A stretch of 64,000 nt of DNA from Actinoallomurus liliacearum. GTDB taxonomy: Bacteria; Actinomycetota; Actinomycetes; Streptosporangiales; Streptosporangiaceae. This document shows, in pieces, positions 44,201 through 52,052 of this stretch. Both the position numbers and the translations under genes were made by a program. The stretch covers positions 310,001-374,000 of the forward strand of contig NZ_BAABHJ010000002.1 in the NCBI RefSeq assembly GCF_039542035.1, read 5' to 3'. Position 1 is the first letter of the stretch, and each line of letters opens with the position of its first letter. The notes beneath the pieces are model-generated. The model was not told where the DNA came from, did not search any database, and worked only from the letters and a program-made list of their open reading frames with translations.

Positions 44201-44707
44201 CAGTTCCGGGTCCTCGCCGAGGGTCTCGAAGTCACGGCCGCCGAGCGGGGTGCGGACGATGTTGACCATCGGCCCGTAGATCGCCTGGTAGCCGCGGTAC
44301 CTGGCCTCGGTGCCCATGACCGTGCCGTACGCCTTGGCCGTCTCGGTGTTGAACGAGGCGGCCAGCGACACCGGGGAGGGCAGCGCGGTCTCGGGCTGGC
44401 CGTCACGGACGCCGCTCGGGCCGTCGCTGAACTGCATGCCGGGGATGCCCAGACGCTCGATTCCCGGAATGTAACCGGTGGCGTGCGAACCGCTGGGCCG
44501 CCCCACCGCGGTCATCAGGGTGGCCTTCTCGTCATTGGTCAGCTGCCTCAGCAGCAGATCGACCCTTTTCTCCAGCGGCAGTGAGGTGTTCAGCCAGGGT
44601 CTGGCCCCTTCGCCGGAAGCGGCCTGGGCCACTCCGGTGGCCGCGGTGAACGGCGCGGCCAAAGCGGCGATCGCCGCCGCTGCGACCGCGAGACGAGCCA
44701 TGCGCAT
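41285..44707 (-). CDS. Secreted GH3 beta-glucosidase with PA14 insert and C-terminal NPCBM-associated domain
   Basis: 1140 residues. Signal peptide at 1-30 (AGVAQAASG cleavage region). The GH3 barrel covers about 35-340 (IPGIERLGIPGMQFSDGPSG, VNIVRTPLGGRDFETLGEDP, QVKHYAGNNQE) with the nucleophile Asp expected in FDGVVDTDYPANHS, where most relatives have SDW. The second GH3 domain is split by a PA14 carbohydrate-binding insert (about 445-590; GFSARWTGTLTAPATGAY). DSSTEGSDRTTLALPGNND carries the likely acid/base Glu. Then come a fibronectin-like domain (about 780-850) and an alpha-galactosidase-type NEW3 domain (about 880-950). Target: plant or fungal beta-glucosides outside the cell. No linked transporter. 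Confidence 0.93.
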   Translation of the reverse strand: MRMARLAVAAAAIAALAAPFTAATGVAQAASGEGARPWLNTSLPLEKRVDLLLRQLTNDEKATLMTAVGRPSGSHATGYIPGIERLGIPGMQFSDGPSGVRDGQPETALPSPVSLAASFNTETAKAYGTVMGTEARYRGYQAIYGPMVNIVRTPLGGRDFETLGEDPELAGDLASSEIRAIQAQGVAAQVKHYAGNNQENARTTSSSNIDERTLHEIYLPAFEKAVADGKVWSVMCAYNKVNGVYACENAQILRDILIDTWKFDGVVDTDYPANHSTVASALAGLDQEFSGTTYFKQLPAAVAAGQVPQSVLDDAARRILRLEFRTGLFDPSKPVTADFDKDSAVAKQAAEDGSVLLKNSRNTLPLDTRKLHSIAVIGPNADTAVTGGGGSSAVTPYKKVDPVSGLKARLGDSVTVDYVKAGTTSGQPAIPASALTGLKGEYFTNKTLSGTPAVTRDDANVDFTWGSGSPATGIPADGFSARWTGTLTAPATGAYTFSATSDDGSRVYLDGKLIADNWSDHSVRTVKSTPVQLTAGEQHAIRIEYYENTGNASVTIGWSSPTLPDPQIQTAVAAAKSADAAVVVVGDSSTEGSDRTTLALPGNNDALIEAVAAANPSTVVVLRAGAPVLMPWLDEVPAVLDTWYPGQEDGNALAELLTGDAEPGGRLPVSFPTTDTQTAVAAAPGRYPAVNGVYDYSEKLDVGYRWYQDESKTPLFPFGYGLSYTTFKLSHLRGSPAHVIAGAGTNGKVRLTVDVTNTGDRTGSDVVQAYLGHPKSAGEPPKELKAFAKVQLNAGQTKKVTLTLDSNDLRIWDDKAHAWTVLDGEYPVYVGESSADTPLTTSVTVRRTLGTQYTSVTAAKITQPGTTQTVEQTFTNTGDSGVRDLKLSLSAPQGWTVEPATTRKPVPTDVPPNSKVSTTWKVTAPAGAAGGPATLTGNASFTLHGKQTRSDGTTTVVPYTAVANAFNNVGITADSDPSPGNLDPKGYSFSATQLAAVGYTPGATVTANGLSYAWPNTQPGQPDNVAAAGQVIQVHGKGGRLGLLGTGTGSSHSGTVTVTYTDGTTADVAITFPDWYSNAASGNSQLAVTTANWNRPPTDTLGNHKVSLYTTGGALDPSKTVATVTLPADNGIHVFAITVG

Positions 44708-44989
44708 ACCGAGACTCCACTCGACGTACGGATTGACGGAATCCTGGTGCGTTCAGAAAGTGATCAAGATCCCGGCGTAGTGTCCGTTAATGAGGCGAAT
44801 AGCGTCAATAGTCTGAACACAAGTCCCGACCATGAGGCCGGAAGTGGACAACGCCCCTCAGCACCCGATTAGCGGCCGTGAACTGCGGATACAGGGGAAG
44901 GGAACCGCTCCACGCGGCTCTCGGAGCCGAGCGCCGCGTTCAGGTTTCGTTACCCGGTGGCTCGGGGCGGCGTGGGCCCGCTCGGGCGT
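44708..44989. other. Upstream region of the GH3 gene
   Basis: About 280 bp between the end of the MarR gene and the GH3 start, AT-richer at 44745-44830. Probably holds the GH3 promoter and operator sites; no clear dyad longer than 5 bp was found and no gene is present. Confidence 0.4.
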
Positions 44990-45445
44990 TCAGAGCCTCT
45001 CGCGCACGGATCGGAGCAGTGCGGACAGGGCCGTCACCGTGCCCGGGCCCAGGCGGGCGGCGATCCCCTGCTCGTGCGCGGCGGCCAGCGCGTCCAGTCT
45101 CCGCAGCTTGTGCCGGCCGAGTTCGGACACGTGCACGGTCACCCGCCGACGGTCCCGGCTCGACTGGGACCGGTAGAGGTAGGCCGAGTCGACCAGGGTG
45201 TCGACGATGCGGGTGAGGGTGGGATGGGGGATCTCCACCTCCGCCGCGAGCTCACCCATCGAGCGGCCCTCCGCGCCGTCCAGCGCGCGCAGCACCCGCC
45301 ACTGGTCCACGGACGTGCCTTCCTCCTCCAGCACGGCGCCCAGGTCCCGGGCGATGGCACGTTGGGTGCGGGTGAGCAGGTCGACGAGGTCGGCCGTGGC
45401 GGCGGGCAGGACCGTTTCACTCTGGTTCGTCGCCGAGGTCGACAA
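44990..45445 (-). CDS. MarR family transcriptional regulator
   Basis: 151 residues with a MarR winged helix (SMGELAAEVEIPHPTLTRIVDTLVD, recognition; RSQSSRDRRRVTVHVSELGR, wing) between helical dimerisation ends. TTG 45445 is chosen as start because GGAAGG stands 6 nt before it; the frame is open to 45532. It is divergent, by 46 bp, from the amide-locus sensor gene, and both start regions carry an inverted GACAAG/CTTGTC pair (45441-45446, 45483-45488), so it probably controls that locus. Confidence 0.88.
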   Translation of the reverse strand: MSTSATNQSETVLPAATADLVDLLTRTQRAIARDLGAVLEEEGTSVDQWRVLRALDGAEGRSMGELAAEVEIPHPTLTRIVDTLVDSAYLYRSQSSRDRRRVTVHVSELGRHKLRRLDALAAAHEQGIAARLGPGTVTALSALLRSVRERL

Positions 45446-45491
45446 GATGCGCCTTCCGCCGTGGGCCGTTGCGCAGAGCATACTTGTCGGG

Positions 45492-46598
45492 ATGAACGGC
45501 GCGGCGGTCGTACGGGACGCCATGGAGCTCATGGTCGCGGGACCGGATGCCTCGGTGCTGCGTCTCGGCCTGCTGCTTCCGCTGTCCGGGCCGCTCGGCC
45601 TGACCGGCCCCTCCGGACTCGCCGCGGCGCGGCTGGCCGCGGGCGAGGCGACCTCGGCCGGTCGGCCCGTCGAACTCGTCCTGGTCGACGCCGGCCGGCG
45701 GCCGCGGGAGGTGGCACGGGACGCCCGTTCGCTCGCCGAGGCGGGGCTCGTCCAGGCGTTCGTCGGCTACCACACGAGTGACGTACACCGGGCCGTGGAG
45801 GCCGCGATCGCCCGCCGGTCGGCCTATTTCTTCACGCCGCCGCAGGAAGGGGGCACGCGGGAGCAGGGCGTCGTCCTGCTGGGCGGGTCCCCGGCGGACC
45901 AGTTGGCGCCCGCGCTGCGCTGGCTGGCCGAACACCGGCGACCGCGGCGGTGGGCGCTGGTGGGCAGCGACTACATCTGGCCGCGCTCGGTGCACCGGGT
46001 GGCCGCCCCGCTGATCCGATCGATCGGGGCCGAGGTGGTCCTGGACCGGCTCCTGCCGTTCGAGCCGGTCGTGGGAACGGGCGCCGAGGAGGCGGTGGAC
46101 GCCCTGCTCCGGGTGCGCGCGGACGCCGTCCTTCTCAGCCTCGTCGGCCGTGACCTCGTCCGGTTCAACCGGTTGTTCGCGTCGTCCGGTCTCGGCTCGC
46201 GCGTGCTGCGGCTGTCCGGGTCGCTGGAGACGAACGGGCTGCTGGCCATCGGCGGCGACGAGACCGGAGAGCTGTACTCCGCGATGCGCTCGTTCGCCGG
46301 TCAGGACAGTGAGCGCCGGATCGCCCTCGCCGAGCGCCATCGGGCCGAGTTCGGCGATCACGGTCCGGCGCTGGACGTCTACGCGGAGGGGCTGTACGAC
46401 GGCGTGCACCTGGCGGCGGCACTCGCGGCGTACGGCGCGCTCGCCCCGGAGCGCGTGACCGCGGCGGCCGGTCGTCTGCTGGCCGGCGCACCGGACGCCC
46501 GGAGAGCGTGGGCGGCCGCCCCGCTCGGTCCGCCGCGCGCCGGCGGGTACCTGGCCAGGGCGGATGGACTCGATCTGACGGTGGTCAGCCGCTACTGA
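45492..46598 (+). CDS. AmiC-like substrate-binding sensor protein
   Basis: 368 residues with the type I periplasmic-binding fold of branched-chain amino acid/amide receptors (LRLGLLLPLSGPLGLTGPSGL; AFVGYHTSDVHRAVEAAIARRSAYFFTPPQEG; RRWALVGSDYIWPRSVHRVAA; EGLYDGVHLAAALAAYG). There is no signal peptide, so it acts in the cytoplasm like AmiC, which binds acetamide and releases an antiterminator, or FmdD-type sensors. No AmiR-like gene follows; the permease and acetamidase genes lie just downstream (75 bp), which makes an amide sensor the best reading. Start ATG 45492. Confidence 0.85.
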   Translation: MNGAAVVRDAMELMVAGPDASVLRLGLLLPLSGPLGLTGPSGLAAARLAAGEATSAGRPVELVLVDAGRRPREVARDARSLAEAGLVQAFVGYHTSDVHRAVEAAIARRSAYFFTPPQEGGTREQGVVLLGGSPADQLAPALRWLAEHRRPRRWALVGSDYIWPRSVHRVAAPLIRSIGAEVVLDRLLPFEPVVGTGAEEAVDALLRVRADAVLLSLVGRDLVRFNRLFASSGLGSRVLRLSGSLETNGLLAIGGDETGELYSAMRSFAGQDSERRIALAERHRAEFGDHGPALDVYAEGLYDGVHLAAALAAYGALAPERVTAAAGRLLAGAPDARRAWAAAPLGPPRAGGYLARADGLDLTVVSRY

Positions 46599-46672
46599 TT
46601 TTTCCAGTCAAAACCTTTTCATCTGGAAGTAGATTCCCTAGGCTGCGCTCACCGCTCCATCGAGGAGGATCC

Positions 46673-48064
46673 ATGAGTGACGTCGAAGGGATCGAACGTT
46701 ACGGATACACCCAGGAGCTGCGGCGTTCGCTCAGCTTCCGGGATCTGGTCGTGTACGGGCTGATCTTCATGGTGCCGATCGCGCCGTTCGGCATCTTCGG
46801 CAGCGTGTTCCAGGGCTCGGGCGGCATGGTCGCCCTCGCGTACGCCATCGGGATGCTGGCCATGATGTTCACCGCCGGCTCGTACGCGCAGATGTCGCGG
46901 GCGTTCCCCATGGCGGGCTCGGTCTACACCTACGCCGGCCGGGGCATCGGCGCGCCCGTCGGATTCCTGTCCGGCTGGATGATCCTCCTGGACTACGTAC
47001 TCGTGCCCAGCCTGCTGTACCTGATCGCGAGCGTGGCGATGAACTCCCTCGTGCCCGCGGTCCCGGTATGGCTGTGGCTGATCGCCTTCGTCGTCCTCAA
47101 CACCGTGGTCAACTACCTGGGCATCGAGATGACCGCGCGGATCAACCGGATCATGCTCGTCGCCGAGCTGATCGTCCTCGCGCTCTTCCTCGTCGTGGGC
47201 GTCGTGGCCCTCGCGCAGGGCAAGGGGCACGGCTCGGTGCTGTCCCCGCTCTACAACCACGCCACCTTCTCCTGGGGCCTGGTCTTCGGCGCGGTCTCCA
47301 TCGCCGTCCTCAGCTTCCTCGGCTTCGACGGCATCTCGACGCTGGCCGAGGAGAACCGCGAGTCGGCACGGGCCATCGGCAGGTCGATGGTGGCCGCCCT
47401 CGTACTGACCGGCGTGCTGTTCATCGTGCAGACCTGGGTGGCCTCGCTCCTGGTGCCCGACCAGGCCAGGCTGATCGCCCACGGGGATCCGGACGGCACC
47501 GCCTTCTACGACGCCGCCCGGGCCGCGGGCGGCGCCTGGCTGGCCAAGCTGACGGCCCTGGCGACCGCGATCTCCTGGGGCTTCGCGAACTCGCTCGTCG
47601 CCCAGGCCGCCACGTCGCGGCTGCTGTACGCGATGGCACGGGACCGGCAGCTGCCCGGCTTCCTGGCCAAGGTGCACCCGAGGCGGCGTGTCCCCGTCAA
47701 CGCCACCCTGCTGGTCGCGGCGGTCTCGCTCGGCCTCGGCCTCTACATGGACAGCCGCAGTGACGGGATCACCCTGCTCAGCTCGCTGGTGAACTTCGGG
47801 GCCATGACCGCGTTCCTGGTGCTGCACGTCGCCGTCGTGGTGCACTACGTGGTCCGTTCCGGCAGCCGGGACTGGTGGCGCCATCTGATCGCTCCGGCGC
47901 TCGGCTTCCTGATCCTCGGCTACGTCGTCATCAACGCCAAGGTCGCGGCGCAGAAGATGGGTTTCGTTTGGCTGGCCGTCGGGGTGGTCGTGCTGGTGGG
48001 GCTCCTCATCGCCCGTCGCCGGCCCACCCTGGCGGGCATCACCGGTGAGGAGGCCGGACAGTGA
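46673..48064 (+). CDS. APC family permease (amide/amino-acid uptake)
   Basis: 463 residues with 12 membrane helices of the amino acid-polyamine-organocation superfamily (LSFRDLVVYGLIFMVPIAPFGIFG at helix 1; GFDGISTLAEENRESARAIGRSM in the central loop). The glutamate of FDGISTLAEE is typical for the proton-coupled YgjI/PuuP group. ATG 46673 has a GAGGAGG ribosome site. It overlaps the acetamidase start by 4 nt, so it probably imports the amide or an amine used by that enzyme. Confidence 0.9.
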   Translation: MSDVEGIERYGYTQELRRSLSFRDLVVYGLIFMVPIAPFGIFGSVFQGSGGMVALAYAIGMLAMMFTAGSYAQMSRAFPMAGSVYTYAGRGIGAPVGFLSGWMILLDYVLVPSLLYLIASVAMNSLVPAVPVWLWLIAFVVLNTVVNYLGIEMTARINRIMLVAELIVLALFLVVGVVALAQGKGHGSVLSPLYNHATFSWGLVFGAVSIAVLSFLGFDGISTLAEENRESARAIGRSMVAALVLTGVLFIVQTWVASLLVPDQARLIAHGDPDGTAFYDAARAAGGAWLAKLTALATAISWGFANSLVAQAATSRLLYAMARDRQLPGFLAKVHPRRRVPVNATLLVAAVSLGLGLYMDSRSDGITLLSSLVNFGAMTAFLVLHVAVVVHYVVRSGSRDWWRHLIAPALGFLILGYVVINAKVAAQKMGFVWLAVGVVVLVGLLIARRRPTLAGITGEEAGQ

Positions 48065-49068
48065 GCATCGAGGTCGTGACGTTGGACGCCGAGCCCGCCT
48101 TCGCCTTCGGCGGCCGGCCACCGGCGCTGACCGTCGAACCGGGCACCGTGGTCGAGCTGTTCACCGAGGACTGCTTCGGCGGCGCGGTCCGCACGGTCGA
48201 CGACCTGCCGAGCGAGGTCTGTGAGTTCCCCTACCTCAACCCGGTCACCGGTCCCATCGCCGTGGCCGGCGCCGAGCCGGGCGACACGGTCGCGGTGCAC
48301 TTCGTGGACATCCGGCCGGCCAGGAGCTGGGCCGTCTCGTCCACGTTCCCGCACTTCGGCGCGCTGACCACGACCCACACGACGGCGATGCTGCATCCGG
48401 CGCTCGAAGAGCGGGTGTGGCTGTACGACGTCGACGCGGCGCGCGGGATCTGCCGGTTCCGGGCGCGCTCCGCCGAGCTGGAGGTGGAGCTGCCGCTCGA
48501 CCCGATGCACGGCACGGTCGGCGTGGCGCCGGCCGCCGGCGAGGTCATCATGTCCATCACTCCGGGTGCGCACGGCGGGAACATGGACACTCCGGAACTG
48601 CGCGCCGGCACCACCGCGTACTTCGGCGTCAACGTGCCCGGTGGCCTGATCTCGATCGGCGACGGGCACTGCCGGCAGGGCGAGGGCGAGGTGTGCGGTA
48701 CCGCCGTGGAGACCGCGATGAACACGGTGGTCGTCGTGGATCTCATCAAGGGCGGCGCGCCGGCGTGGCCGCGCCTGGAGAGCGACGGCCACGTCATGTC
48801 GATCGGCTCGGCCCGTCCGCTGGAGGACGCCTTCCGGATCAGCCAGCACGATCTGGTCGGCTGGACCGCCGACCTGCTCGGGCTCGACCTGCTCGACGCG
48901 TACCAGTTGGTCAGCCAGGCCGGGCTCGCGCCGGCCGGCAACGTGGTGGACACCAACTACACCATGCTCGCCAAGCTGCCGAAGAGCGTCCTGACCGGCG
49001 CCTCCGTCTACGACGGCACGCACGCCCGCCTGCGCGCCGTCGCCGCCGAGTACCTCGGCCGGCGCTGA
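48061..49068 (+). CDS. Acetamidase/formamidase
   Basis: 335 residues of the FmdA/AmdA family, which hydrolyse formamide or acetamide to ammonia and the acid and need no nitrilase triad. Signatures: GDTVAVHFVDIRP, ITPGAHGGNMDTPELRAG, GLISIGDGHCRQGEGEVCGTAVE and ASVYDGTHARL. The GTG start overlaps the permease stop by 4 nt (GTGA). With a cytosolic sensor, a MarR repressor and an importer, this forms a short amide-nitrogen catabolic locus. Confidence 0.94.
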   Translation: MSIEVVTLDAEPAFAFGGRPPALTVEPGTVVELFTEDCFGGAVRTVDDLPSEVCEFPYLNPVTGPIAVAGAEPGDTVAVHFVDIRPARSWAVSSTFPHFGALTTTHTTAMLHPALEERVWLYDVDAARGICRFRARSAELEVELPLDPMHGTVGVAPAAGEVIMSITPGAHGGNMDTPELRAGTTAYFGVNVPGGLISIGDGHCRQGEGEVCGTAVETAMNTVVVVDLIKGGAPAWPRLESDGHVMSIGSARPLEDAFRISQHDLVGWTADLLGLDLLDAYQLVSQAGLAPAGNVVDTNYTMLAKLPKSVLTGASVYDGTHARLRAVAAEYLGRR

Positions 49069-49086
49069 CAGGCCGCTCCGGCCAGT

Positions 49087-49120
49087 GGTGGTGCGGTCGG
49101 CTGAGGCCGGCCGCACCACC
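49087..49120. terminator. Bidirectional hairpin between acetamidase and methyltransferase
   Basis: GGTGGTGCGG (49087-49096) pairs with CCGCACCACC (49111-49120) over a 14-nt loop, 18 bp after the acetamidase stop and 11 bp before the convergent methyltransferase stop. Confidence 0.7.
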
Positions 49121-49131
49121 GTGCCACGGCC

Positions 49132-49779
49132 TCACGGACGGATCGCGCTGCCCAGGACCTGCGGAGCGATGGGGAAGGGCATGCCGGTCTCGGCGCGGCC
49201 GAACCGATCGAGACGTTCGATCTCGAACCCGGCCGCTTGGACGGCGGCGACCGTGTCGCGGCCGGTGTGACAGCCGCCGGCGAGCAGCGGCCACACGGTG
49301 GCGTCGACGGCCCGCTGTGCCCCTCGCCGGACCGGAGTGCCGGCTCGCACGTGCTCGAAGAACCGCAGCCGGCCACCGGGCCGCAGCACGCGGACGATCT
49401 CGGCCAGCGCGGCGGTCTGGTCGGGAACCGTGCACAGCACCAGGGAGGCCACCACCGCGTCGAAGGATCCGTCGGTGACGGGAAGACGGTCGGCGACGCC
49501 GGGAACGACCTCGACGGGGACGGGGGCCCGCGCGGCGGCCGCTCGGGCGACCCGCCGCAGGTGGCTCTCGGGTTCGACGGCCACGAGGCGGCGGACCTCC
49601 CGGGGGTAGTGGGCGAAGCTGGACCCGGTGCCCGCGCCGATCTCGATGACCTCGCCGGAGAGGTCCGCGAGCAGCGCCCTGCGGGAGGCGACGAGCCCGC
49701 GGTCCAGCAGCGGGCAGAAGCGCGCGTAGCAGCGGGCGAACAGCGGATGTCCCCGCGAACCGCTCGTGCGCATCCTCAC
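49132..49779 (-). CDS. Class I SAM-dependent methyltransferase
   Basis: 215 residues, Methyltransf_11-type core: motif I VIEIGAGTGSSF (about residues 44-55), acidic VAVEPE, FDAVVASLVLCTVPD and the ALAEIVRVLRPGGRLRFFEHV strand/helix. It is closest in style to the phospholipid or METTL7-like small methyltransferases (GCHTGRDTVAAVQAAGFEIERLDRF end). Convergent with acetamidase and divergent from the next cassette, so it likely works alone. Start GTG 49779 or ATG 49773. Confidence 0.88.
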   Translation of the reverse strand: MRMRTSGSRGHPLFARCYARFCPLLDRGLVASRRALLADLSGEVIEIGAGTGSSFAHYPREVRRLVAVEPESHLRRVARAAAARAPVPVEVVPGVADRLPVTDGSFDAVVASLVLCTVPDQTAALAEIVRVLRPGGRLRFFEHVRAGTPVRRGAQRAVDATVWPLLAGGCHTGRDTVAAVQAAGFEIERLDRFGRAETGMPFPIAPQVLGSAIRP

Positions 49780-49882
49780 TGCCCCTCTCTTCCCTGGCGA
49801 GGCGACGACGCCGCTCTGTCAGTCTCACCCTCCGCTCGATGAACGGAAAGCTAGAAACGGCATATCCGGGTAGAAGCGCCGC

Positions 49883-50776
49883 ATGTCTTCATGGGGTCGG
49901 TATGTGGAACGGCGTTTCACTGAGGTGACCGCGTCGCGGCTTCCCCTGCCCGGCGGCGGTGCGACGCGCGCGAGGTGGGCCGCGCTGGCCCGCCTCGCGG
50001 AGGAGGATCTCTCGCTGGCCCGGCTGAGCGAGGGCCACTTCGACGCGCTGGCGATCCTGGCCGAGCTAAACGGCCCGGAGCCCGGACCCGGCGAACGCTG
50101 GGGTGTCTGGGCGGCCAAGCCGGCCGGCCTGGAGGTTCGGGACGGCCGCGTGCGCGGGGTGAAGCCGTACTGCTCGGGGGCGCGCGTCTGCACCCGGGCG
50201 CTGGTCACCGTGGGTGACCGGCTGTTCGCCGTGTCTCCGGGCGAGCCGATCGAGGGCAGTTGGCCGGCGACCGGGATGGCGGCCAGCGACAGCCTCAGCG
50301 TCCGCTTCGACGACGTGCCGGCCGAGGAGGTCGGGCCGGCCGGAGGCTACATCCACCGGCCGGGCTTCCACCACGGCGGGATCGGCGTGGCGGCCGTCTG
50401 GTACGGCGGGGCCCGCGCCGTCGCCCGCGCTCTGCTCGGCGCGAGGGGGCCGCACGCGCTGGCCCACCTCGGGGCGGTGGACCTCGCGCTGACCGCCGCG
50501 CGTGACGCGCTGGAACGCGCGGCCGCCGACATCGACGCGGACCCGCTCGACCGCAAGGGCCAGGCGGCGGCGCGCGCCCTGCGGGTGCGTTCCCTGGTCG
50601 CCGAAGTGGCGGCCGACGTGCTCGACCGTACGGGCCGGGCGCTCGGGGCGGGACCGCTGTGCCATGACGAGGCGCACGCCCGGCGGGTCGCCGACCTGAC
50701 CGTCTACATCCGCCAGCATCACGCCGAACGCGATCTGGCCGCCCTCGGCGAACTGGTCACCGGGGAGGAGTGGTGA
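49883..50776 (+). CDS. Acyl-CoA dehydrogenase-like protein (short)
   Basis: 297 residues, about 80 fewer than normal acyl-CoA dehydrogenases. It keeps the middle beta domain (ERWGVWAAKPAGLEVRDGRVRGVKPYCSGA, LSVRFDDVPAEEVGPAGGY) and the C-terminal four-helix part (GGARAVARALLG, RSLVAEVAADVLDRTGRALGAGPLCHD). The usual catalytic Glu position cannot be placed with confidence. First gene of a tightly packed cassette: the next start lies inside its last codons. A flavin oxidase or dehydrogenase acting on a carrier- or sugar-bound intermediate is plausible. Confidence 0.82.
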   Translation: MSSWGRYVERRFTEVTASRLPLPGGGATRARWAALARLAEEDLSLARLSEGHFDALAILAELNGPEPGPGERWGVWAAKPAGLEVRDGRVRGVKPYCSGARVCTRALVTVGDRLFAVSPGEPIEGSWPATGMAASDSLSVRFDDVPAEEVGPAGGYIHRPGFHHGGIGVAAVWYGGARAVARALLGARGPHALAHLGAVDLALTAARDALERAAADIDADPLDRKGQAAARALRVRSLVAEVAADVLDRTGRALGAGPLCHDEAHARRVADLTVYIRQHHAERDLAALGELVTGEEW

Positions 50777-51465
50777 GCGCCGGCGAGCCGAACCCGATCG
50801 ACGCGCCGGGCACGGCCGAGGAGACCTGGCGGGCCTGGGACGGCCTGGACGCGCTGCCCGTCCTCGACGTGTCGCGGTGGCGGAACGTGGTCGTCCTCGC
50901 CGCGCACCCCGATGACGAGGTGCTGGGCGCGGGCGGCCTGACGGCGCTGCTCGCCGACGCCGGCGTACGGCTCCGGCTGGTCGCCGTCACGGACGGCGAG
51001 GCGTCCCACCCGGGCGAGGACGTCGCGCCCCGGCGGGTCGCCGAGACCGCGGACGCGCTCAAGCACCTCGGCGACTGCGAGGTCGTGCGCCTGGGGATGC
51101 CCGACACCGGCGTACGGGACACGGAACTCGCCCGGCTGCTGCCCGGCCTCCTCGACGGCTTCGACGTCTGCCTCGCCCCGTGGGAGAAGGACGTCCACTC
51201 CGACCACGAGGCCACGGGACGCGCCGCCCTCGCGTGCGGCGTCCAGGTGCTCCGGTTCCCCATCTGGACCTGGCACTGGGCGCGGCCCGCCGACCCGCGG
51301 CTCCCCTGGGGCCGCGCGGTCCAGGTGCCGTTGCCGGCCGAGATCGCCGAGCGCAAGCGGGCGGCGATCGAATGCTTCACCAGTCAGCTCGAAGGTCCGG
51401 ACCCGATCCTGCCGCCGGGCATCGTCGCGCACTTCACGCGATGCCGGGAGGTGTTCTTCCGGTGA
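50770..51465 (+). CDS. PIG-L/LmbE family deacetylase
   Basis: 231 residues of the zinc-dependent N-acetylglucosaminyl deacetylase family: AHPDDE at residues 45-50 and HSDHE near 140 form the metal site. MshB and Mca in mycothiol metabolism belong here, as do many antibiotic-sugar deacetylases. GTG 50770 or GTG 50773 after GGGGAGG. It overlaps the preceding acyl-CoA dehydrogenase-like gene by a few nt and the following methyltransferase by GTGA, so the three are translated together. It probably removes an acyl group from an amino sugar intermediate. Confidence 0.92.
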   Translation: MVSAGEPNPIDAPGTAEETWRAWDGLDALPVLDVSRWRNVVVLAAHPDDEVLGAGGLTALLADAGVRLRLVAVTDGEASHPGEDVAPRRVAETADALKHLGDCEVVRLGMPDTGVRDTELARLLPGLLDGFDVCLAPWEKDVHSDHEATGRAALACGVQVLRFPIWTWHWARPADPRLPWGRAVQVPLPAEIAERKRAAIECFTSQLEGPDPILPPGIVAHFTRCREVFFR

Positions 51466-52052
51466 CCCTCGGACCGGACTACTTCGAAAAGGTCTACGCC
51501 GCGTCCAGCGACCCGTGGGGTTTCACCACCCGCTGGTACGAGGAACGCAAGTACGCGCTCACCCTGGCGATGCTCCCCCGCCCGCGCTACGCCGACGCGT
51601 TCGAACCCGGCTGTTCGATCGGCGTCCTCACCACGCTGCTGGCGCCCCGGTGCGACCGGCTGCTGTCCTGCGACGTCTCCCCCGAAGCCGTACGGCAGGC
51701 CCGGCTGCGATCGCCCGGGACGAGGGTGGAGCAGCGGATGCTCCCCGAGGAGTGGCCGGCCGGCGAGTTCGACCTGATCGTGTTCTCCGAGCTGCTCTAC
51801 TACCTGGACCGGGACGACCTGCGGCGGGTCGTGGACCTGGGCGCCGGGTCGCTGAAGCCCGGCGGCACCCTGCTGGCCGTGCACTGGCGTCACCCCGTGT
51901 CCGACCATCCGCTGACCGGTGACGAGGCGCACGCCGCCCTGCGGGCGACCGGGCTGTCCCTCCTCGCCGAGCACCGGGAGGCCGACTTCCTCGCCGAGGT
52001 GTACGTCGACGGCGATCCCGTCTCGGTGGCCGCCGCCGAGGGACTCACGTGA
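51462..52052 (+). CDS. NodS-like SAM-dependent methyltransferase
   Basis: 196 residues. YFEKVYAASSDPWGFTTRWYEERKYALTLAMLPRPRY is the typical NodS/nodulation N-methyltransferase start, followed by a modified motif I (AFEPGCSIGVLTTLLAPRC) and LIVFSELLYYLD. NodS methylates the amine of a deacetylated chitooligosaccharide, and here the gene directly follows a deacetylase. That makes N-methylation of the freed amino group the natural hypothesis. GTG 51462 overlaps the deacetylase stop by 4 nt and its own stop overlaps the next start by 4 nt. Confidence 0.9.
   Translation: MTLGPDYFEKVYAASSDPWGFTTRWYEERKYALTLAMLPRPRYADAFEPGCSIGVLTTLLAPRCDRLLSCDVSPEAVRQARLRSPGTRVEQRMLPEEWPAGEFDLIVFSELLYYLDRDDLRRVVDLGAGSLKPGGTLLAVHWRHPVSDHPLTGDEAHAALRATGLSLLAEHREADFLAEVYVDGDPVSVAAAEGLT

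Noticed and set aside
41729..44584. 951-codon + strand frame opposite the GH3 gene
   Set aside because: Low-complexity G/V/R/D composition expected from antisense reading; the GH3 protein is unambiguous.
45198..45491. N-terminal extension of the AmiC-like protein
   Set aside because: The open frame there is antisense to the MarR gene; ATG 45492 gives the natural start of the binding-protein fold.
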